12,907 nt of DNA, from NCBI GenBank assembly GCA_003024985.2, contig PXIH01S0012336.1. One strand, 5' to 3'. The stretch's first letter is position 1. Each line of letters begins with the position of its first letter. The notes under the pieces are model-generated. The model was not told where the DNA came from. It saw only the letters and a list, made by a program, of their open reading frames with translations, and ran no database searches. Positions 7,931-12,907 of the stretch are shown piece by piece. The stretch is from Euperipatoides rowelli. Its lineage: Eukaryota > Onychophora > Udeonychophora > Euonychophora > Peripatopsidae. A program made the position numbers and the translations under genes.

Positions 7931-8030
7931 GATATATAAAAAGTCTATTTATCTTGAAATAAACACGTTATCTCACAGATACACCGCGACTACCCGTGTA
8001 ACTTTACGACTGCGACGACCGCAGGGTTAA

Positions 8031-8746
8031 AGATTAATCCAAAATCATCATTATACTTCTTGATTGTATAGAATTCAGATTGTCTGTGCTTAACGATCAC
8101 TTAAACAGTTATAGTAGTATCTGTTTTGAATACGGTAAAATGTTTTTAGTTTTATTTCTAAATTCCTTTTTCACCTGGGTTATAGTTTTAGATATCTCCT
8201 ACTTCTATTTTTTACATTATTTTTATTAAGGAAAGTTGTACGATTATGATTTGTATCTATCTATTTGCTAAATCGTACACGATTCCAGTCGCGAACGGAG
8301 AATTCTTATTAATTTTTTATTTAAACAATTTAAATTAATAATCAAATTTGAAACACATGATAAACTTGTTAAAATTATCAGACATTTTGTTGCATTGCGT
8401 CATCACTTCAGAAAAGATCATCATCTTGTCATGTGACTATATTTCTCTTTCCTTTACCACCTAATGTTCAGCAGAGCTGGCAAAAAAAAAAATTGATCAT
8501 ATGATGAGTCGTGCTTCTGGCAGAGATTGTAAAAATGACTTAATTTTATATATTTTGGAAATTTTTTTTTTTAAATTCAAACCAGTATTTCAATATTTTA
8601 TCAAGTGTTTATCTCAGTTTAGACAGTAATCATTAAGTTTTTGATGCTGCTGTAAATAAAATTATTTAATATCTCCCAATTTTTTTTATAATATACTTAT
8701 ATTATTTTTAAAGATTGTATTAAACCCCCCTTTTTTTTTATTTCAG
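8031..8746. other. End of last intron and 3' splice site
   Basis: No gene or transposon protein was seen. An 8-bp inverted repeat (GTACGATT at 8238-8245, AATCGTAC at 8271-8278) is the only notable structure. The intron ends with a C/T-rich tract and TTTCAG at 8741-8746, the acceptor for the terminal MRPS5 exon. Confidence 0.7.
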
Positions 8747-9043
8747 GAAAATCATCAAAAATTGGCTAATCGGACAGGGTTGTATGTAGTAGAAATTTCT
8801 CCAAATAGAGATAAATATCCCAGAATATTAGCTACACCTGAAACACCAATTCGTAAAGAGATGGATAAAGATGAACCATTTGATTTAAATGTTATTTATA
8901 GTGAAGGTAGACTGGAAAAATATAAGCCACCAAGACCACCATTCTTTGCAAATTTCCCCCGTCATTTAAAGATATCTGAACAAAAGCTTATGCATCGCAA
9001 TAAAGTTGCCTTCATGGTTGCTCACAGGGCACATAATCAATAA
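8747..9043 (+). CDS. mRpS5: Mitochondrial ribosomal protein S5, terminal exon
   Basis: The exon starts in phase 0 after TTTCAG and encodes 98 residues before TAA at 9041-9043. It opens ENHQKLANRTGLYVVEISPN, directly continuing ...ALRKQ from the previous exon. Animal MRPS5 has Q..HQ.LA...GL.VVEI at this point. It goes on with PRILATPETPIRKE (family pattern P...A.P.GP.RK), an acidic stretch, and a proline-rich KYKPPRPPFFANFPRHLK segment before a basic end. This is the animal-specific C-terminal extension of uS5m beyond the bacterial S5 core, thought to pack on the mitoribosome surface. The frame is intact. Together the three exons give about 164 codons of the gene's 3' end. Confidence 0.94.
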   Translation, partial: ENHQKLANRTGLYVVEISPNRDKYPRILATPETPIRKEMDKDEPFDLNVIYSEGRLEKYKPPRPPFFANFPRHLKISEQKLMHRNKVAFMVAHRAHNQ

Positions 9044-9284
9044 CTGGAGTAAAAAAATTAAATTTGAAAATTTTATACCTACTGGAAAAAATTGTAAAAA
9101 ACTTTATCTGTTCTAGAGAGATCAGTAACAAAAAACTTGTATTGTAAAACAATATTTAAGTATAACATTAGGAAAAAAAAAAAAAACATGTAATAAGTAA
9201 AATACTGTATATCTTTAAAGTTCTTAGAAGAAAATAAAAAAAACACATTTTAATTGTATATATACTGTAGTATGTATAAATAAA
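9044..9284 (+). terminator. MRPS5 3' UTR with two AATAAA poly(A) signals
   Basis: After the stop the sequence is A-rich with no reading frame. AATAAA occurs at 9233-9238 and again at 9279-9284. Either could direct cleavage of the MRPS5 transcript shortly downstream; the sequence alone does not say which is used. Confidence 0.7.
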
Positions 9285-9460
9285 TTCCATTAATTCAAAT
9301 TTCTTATTAATTTTTTATATAATGGTTAATTTCTATAGTAAATCATATTTAAAATTTCAAATCCTGTTAATTTAAATTAACTTTGCGATCCCTATAGATT
9401 TGAATTTAAATGATTTACAGTATGTGTATATACTATACATACAGTAGTCTACTGTATATA
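9285..9460. other. AT-rich intergenic spacer with TACTGTA words
   Basis: No gene is seen. The stretch 9415-9460 carries a short inverted repeat, ACAGTAG against CTACTGT, just left of the Tc1/mariner-like MITE. Confidence 0.6.
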
Positions 9461-9710
9461 CAGTGGGTTGAATCAAAATGCAACTTGTCCATAATGTTTT
9501 ATTTTTCAGGAAACACCCAAAAACACAGTACTCTATAACTTGATGGTATACAAAAAGCAATATTCATTATTAAAATAATAAATGATTTTTTTTTAGTTTA
9601 AAAAAATTTAATGAAAGATCACTGTTCAAAATTCTCTTAAGAATATGTTTCCACCCTTAACTCAATTTTGGTTCTTGGTGGACATGTTGCATTTTGATTC
9701 AACACTCCCA
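9461..9710. mobile_element. Tc1/mariner-like MITE (250 bp)
   Basis: The left end reads CAGTGGGTTGAATCAAAATG and continues CAACTTGTCCA. The right end, reversed, reads GGGAGTGTTGAATCAAAATG and continues CAACATGTCCA. The inverted repeats are therefore about 30 bp, differing only at the outer few bases and one inner base. TA dinucleotides flank both ends, the target duplication of the Tc1/mariner superfamily. The interior of about 190 bp has no transposase frame. It lies 418 bp past the MRPS5 stop. Confidence 0.8.
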
Positions 9711-9933
9711 TATACTGTATTAAGAAGAATTTGTTGAATAAATGGCAACTTGAAGGTAACGACCTTTTCTGGGTCATAGTTAGCTAACTGGCATGGTAAC
9801 CTCGGCTGCTCCCAAAAACCTGCAACAAACAGCCATCATAAAGTGAGAGTTACTGCTTGTCTGCTCAGGAAATAATAAATTGCATACAGGAACAGGTACG
9901 TTTTAAGACCAAGATTTTATTTATACCACTTTT
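9711..9933. other. Intergenic sequence, possible Penelope-like remnant
   Basis: No protein match was found. It is slightly less AT-rich than its surroundings and leads directly into the hammerhead-like motif, so it may be part of the same decayed element. Confidence 0.4.
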
Positions 9934-9975
9934 TGCTTCTGTAGAAGGTGGGTAATCCCACCGAAACGTCAAGCA
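9934..9975 (+). ncRNA. Hammerhead ribozyme-like motif, degenerate (Penelope-type)
   Basis: The segment folds as a type I hammerhead. Stem I is TGCTT (9934-9938) with AAGCA (9971-9975). The first core box is CTGTAGA (9939-9945), where the consensus is CTGATGA. Stem II is GGTGGG (9947-9952) with CCCACC (9957-9962) and a TAAT loop. The second core box is GAAA (9963-9966). A minimal stem III, C-G, precedes the GTC cleavage triplet (9968-9970). The tiny stem III is typical of hammerheads in Penelope-like element terminal repeats. The A-T swap in the first box should abolish or strongly reduce cleavage, so this is probably a fossil. No Penelope reverse transcriptase or GIY-YIG domain is seen nearby. 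Confidence 0.65.
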
Positions 9976-12690
9976 TTTTTACTTTTTTGATAATTTTGAG
10001 TAAGATTTTCAACTTTATTTTTAACTGGTAATTAAATAATACAAATAGGCACTGTAGGCACAATTAAAATTATAATCTTCATAAACAGCACAAAATACTC
10101 AAGGTTTTAAAATAATACGATGTATATAGCTTTTTATTCAGCTGCCGGAATAAGGCCATAGTTAATTTGTAATGTACAATATATTTTTTGGAATTAATAT
10201 TTGAATGAACTTTCATAACTACTGAAAAGGTAATAAAAATGAATTGAAATAATTATAAAGGGCATAATTTACGAAAATTTTAAGAGGAACTGTAGAAATG
10301 AAAACAGTAAAATTCTACAGAAATTCCTGAACACCAAAACACATCAAACATTAAGGTTATTTGAAAAATAAAATCGATAGAAAATTCTCAATGTATAATA
10401 TCAAATACTGAAAAGCAAAAGTCTGAGTTATTAAAATTAAAATAGGCTATATTTTTATTCAACTCGGGTTAAGACAAACTTTACATGTTGAATAGTTTAG
10501 AGAATCTGTCATCCTCGTAAAGGCAATATCTAATCAATTGTAATTGTTTATACCATTATAATAGGTTTGGTAGATGGAGGGGAGAATGTAGACACAAGCA
10601 CCAAATAGGCTACGTTAGTAAAAAAAATCTTTATGTAAAAGCAATCTATCTTAATGTGGTGAGCAAGTAAATATAAAATAGAACCAACGCTTACCAAGTG
10701 TGGTGAACAGGTATTCAACTCAAGGTATCCACAGGCTTGTCAAATCCGAGTTTGGATAAATTTTCAGACGAACTGGTTCATCTATTGATCGTGTGCATTC
10801 ATGCTAGACAAGTAGTAAACTAACATGATTATAACTACGGAAGGCGCACATAAGCGCGACTGAGAAAAGCAAATTAGATGGTATCGATAAAAGGTAAGTG
10901 GTGGTGCCCTTATTGCCATATTTGCTCAACTTACTAAATTTCAGGTACAGATACTAATTGGAGAGCTACCCTTGACTTGTGTGACAGGATCCCATTAAAG
11001 ATGGAGATGACTTTAAACAAAGGTGATTTGGTAGGTGAAGGCCTATATGAACAAGAAATAATGATAGTGAATTGGTCTTAAAATGTTCTTGAGATCATGT
11101 GACTTCTAGTCTGACCTCACACATCACATCAAAATGACTGTCACCAAAGACTAAAACGAGAGAATCGTGTGTAAACCAACAATAATTATTCATTTTTGGT
11201 AATAAAATAAACTATAGTAAGCTAAATACTTCTAGTGTCAAAATAATAGACTTAATTCAGGTCTTTTAGGGCCAGAATCCAGGGCGTAATAACTTGGTTG
11301 AAATTAGTACTCAGTACTTTCTAGGGCATACCTGAAAGCAAGACCTGGGTCGCGCGTAGGCCTTTTAGGATAAGACTTAGGAACAATAAATCAGTTATGT
11401 TAGTACTTATAAATTGGGCAGCAAAACGATTACAAGGAATTTTGGACACAAGACTCTAACATATGCTATTCTTAAGCAATAATACACTATATTTAATTTC
11501 AACAGTTTACCTGATATTACACCAGCTACTGATCTTCCTCTAGACCTATAATAGCCAATAAAACAATATTCACATATACAATATTAATATTCAGAGACCA
11601 ATGTGACTCAAGGCGTGTTACTTTTTAGATAAACACAGTTTATTGTGCTAGAATTTTTCTCCGGCCTTCAATCAGTGGGCCGTTCATCAAGTATACAAAA
11701 ATTTCCCTTTTTTTTAATAATTTCTTATGGATGATTATACAAAGTTTAATTTCTCTATGTCATTCTTAATGTTTATACCTTTAAATTTTGGATAATTCAG
11801 ACCATTTGTTATTCATTTATCTTCTTGAAACTTCCTAATTAAAGGTACTGTAAGTTAATATAGTTATTAGTTATACTTGATTTTTACTAGTTAAGAGTGA
11901 GTGACTACTTTGAGTTTAAGTACTTGAATGCTCTATAAATTTATGCTAGCAACATTAATTTGCGATCACTTCGGTTAAACTTAATATTTTATGCTGAAAA
12001 TCATTTTTTCAGACTTTGTCATTTAATTATTTAGATATTTACTTATATTTTTCTCACTAGATAATTGACTTATGGCATTTCAATAATTCATAGACCTTAA
12101 ATTGCTTTATAAACGATGCTTATTCTCAGTAATAATTTCATAGAAAATACAGAAAGCAGTAGTCCTTTTGGTAATAATTTGAGTCTGGGAAGGTGCCATG
12201 TTCAGTGATAGAGGGTATAATTATTGATTAAAATGTTATAAAAATTTAGATTAAATGTTCAGTTCTACAATTCATAAATTTAGGAATTGGTATTAATGTT
12301 TTAGTTATAGTTAATGTACAGTACCATACTCTATTCTGGGTAATTGAGAATTTATTATAAACCAGAATATGGCATCTCCAACACACACAAAAAGAAATAG
12401 ACATTTTTCAAAAATATATATTATAAACATTAAACCTATAAAATTTATGCATTAGGCTTTAGCCAAAATTTTACTGTACACTTAATAGTTTATAATGACC
12501 TATAGTTCATAGTTCAATTTACTTCAAAATTGTGTCTTATGAATTCTTTAAATTTTCAATCTGTTGATTCAATTATTACACAGTTCCGGATATCAGTTCA
12601 TTAATAATTTCTTCATTGTTATATGATTTCATCTAGATCTAGAACTTCGCAGATTTGATTTATTTTATGCTAGCTAGCTTTTAGTAATAG
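9976..12690. other. Long intergenic stretch without a recognised gene
   Basis: I read both strands for exons, transposon proteins and RNA genes and found none convincing. The part from about 10,680 to 11,400 is a little richer in GC. It contains an isolated ATG followed within 16 bases by a strong donor-like AAG/GTAAGT (10878-10899), which could be a short first exon of a neighbouring gene but has no other support. The remainder is AT-rich spacer. Confidence 0.5.
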
Positions 12691-12907
12691 TGGCTTAATT
12701 AGTAGTAATAATTAAACTTTTGTAGCAATTAATATTCATCAGATTAGTTCATGCTGGGGGGAATCAGTGCTATTAAGGCAAGCGTTCGGTCCAAAAATTA
12801 AAAAAATGCATCAATTATTATTGACAGTTAACTTTGTTTAGTAGTAAATGTTATTCTTCAAATTATTTCATACTGGGGGTAAATCAGTGCTATTAAAATG
12901 TAAATTA
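12691..12907. repeat. Tandem repeat, period 120 bp, running off the window
   Basis: TTCATGCTGGGGGGAATCAG with GTGCTATTAA (12748-12776) recurs as TTCATACTGGGGGTAAATCA with GTGCTATTAA (12867-12896). The matching word ATCAGTGCTATTAA is offset by exactly 120 bp. Preceding words (AGTAGTAAT, then TTTTGTAGC or TTTAGTAGT, then ATTCATCA or ATTCTTCA) also align. At least one and a half diverged copies are present, and the array probably continues beyond the end. Confidence 0.75.

Larger units (their letters stand above)
7275..8030. mobile_element. piggyBac-like MITE with TTAA target duplication
   Basis: TTAA at 7275-7278 and 8027-8030 flank a 748-bp element with inverted ends. The left end reads CCCTGCAGTAGTCGC and the right end, reversed, CCCTGCGGTCGTCGC. 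TTAA targets and CCCT-type ends are the hallmark of the piggyBac superfamily. There is no transposase reading frame, so it would have been moved by an enzyme encoded elsewhere. Inside each end is a subterminal palindrome of the form GTATCTnnnAGATAC next to GTAGTCGCGGT. A third copy of this block sits internally at 7457-7489. The interior is AT-rich and contains a direct repeat. Confidence 0.82.

Noticed and set aside
8238-8278. 8-bp inverted repeat as an RNA gene or operator
   Set aside because: Too short and AT-rich, with a 25-base loop; expected by chance at this scale.
9372-9560. Minus-strand 62-codon frame
   Set aside because: Runs across the left end of the Tc1/mariner-like MITE into flanking DNA, with no motif.

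Overview
The window is AT-rich (roughly 70% A+T by eye) eukaryotic DNA with spliced exons, GT-AG introns, an AATAAA poly(A) signal and several classes of decayed retroelement and DNA transposon. The protein and the repeat types (Bel/Pao, Copia with half-tRNA priming, piggyBac-like and Tc1/mariner-like MITEs, a Penelope-type hammerhead) fit an invertebrate, most likely an arthropod. I cannot name the species.

The only host gene I can support is the 3' part of the nuclear gene for mitochondrial small-subunit ribosomal protein S5 (MRPS5/uS5m), on the + strand. Three coding exons are visible (2328-2390, 2612-2748, 8747-9043 with the stop). They join in frame to give the end of the S5 domain and the animal-specific C-terminal extension. 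The 5' exons lie before the window, so positions 1-2327 are probably intron.

The introns are packed with transposon fossils. In the first, a + strand Bel/Pao pol remnant (733-1160 integrase, 1534-1771 tail) is split by a minus-strand non-LTR reverse transcriptase tail (about 1176-1524). The last intron is 5998 bp, about three quarters transposon. It holds a complete-ended but internally deleted Copia LTR element on the minus strand (2806-6637), with two LTRs, a 5-bp target duplication, a half-tRNA(iMet) primer site and a polypurine tract. That element has gag, protease and integrase but no reverse transcriptase or RNase H. The same intron holds a 748-bp TTAA-flanked piggyBac-like MITE (7279-8026).

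Downstream of the gene are two poly(A) signals, a 250-bp Tc1/mariner-like MITE (9461-9710) and a short sequence that folds as a complete type I hammerhead ribozyme with a damaged core (9934-9975), of the kind carried by Penelope-like elements. From there to about 12,690 I see no gene. The last ~200 bp contain a ~120-bp tandem repeat that runs off the end.

The most interesting items are the RT-less Copia derivative with intact cis signals, the hammerhead-like motif, and the palindromic subterminal repeats of the TTAA MITE. I found no multi-gene system; the elements are passengers in and around a housekeeping gene.
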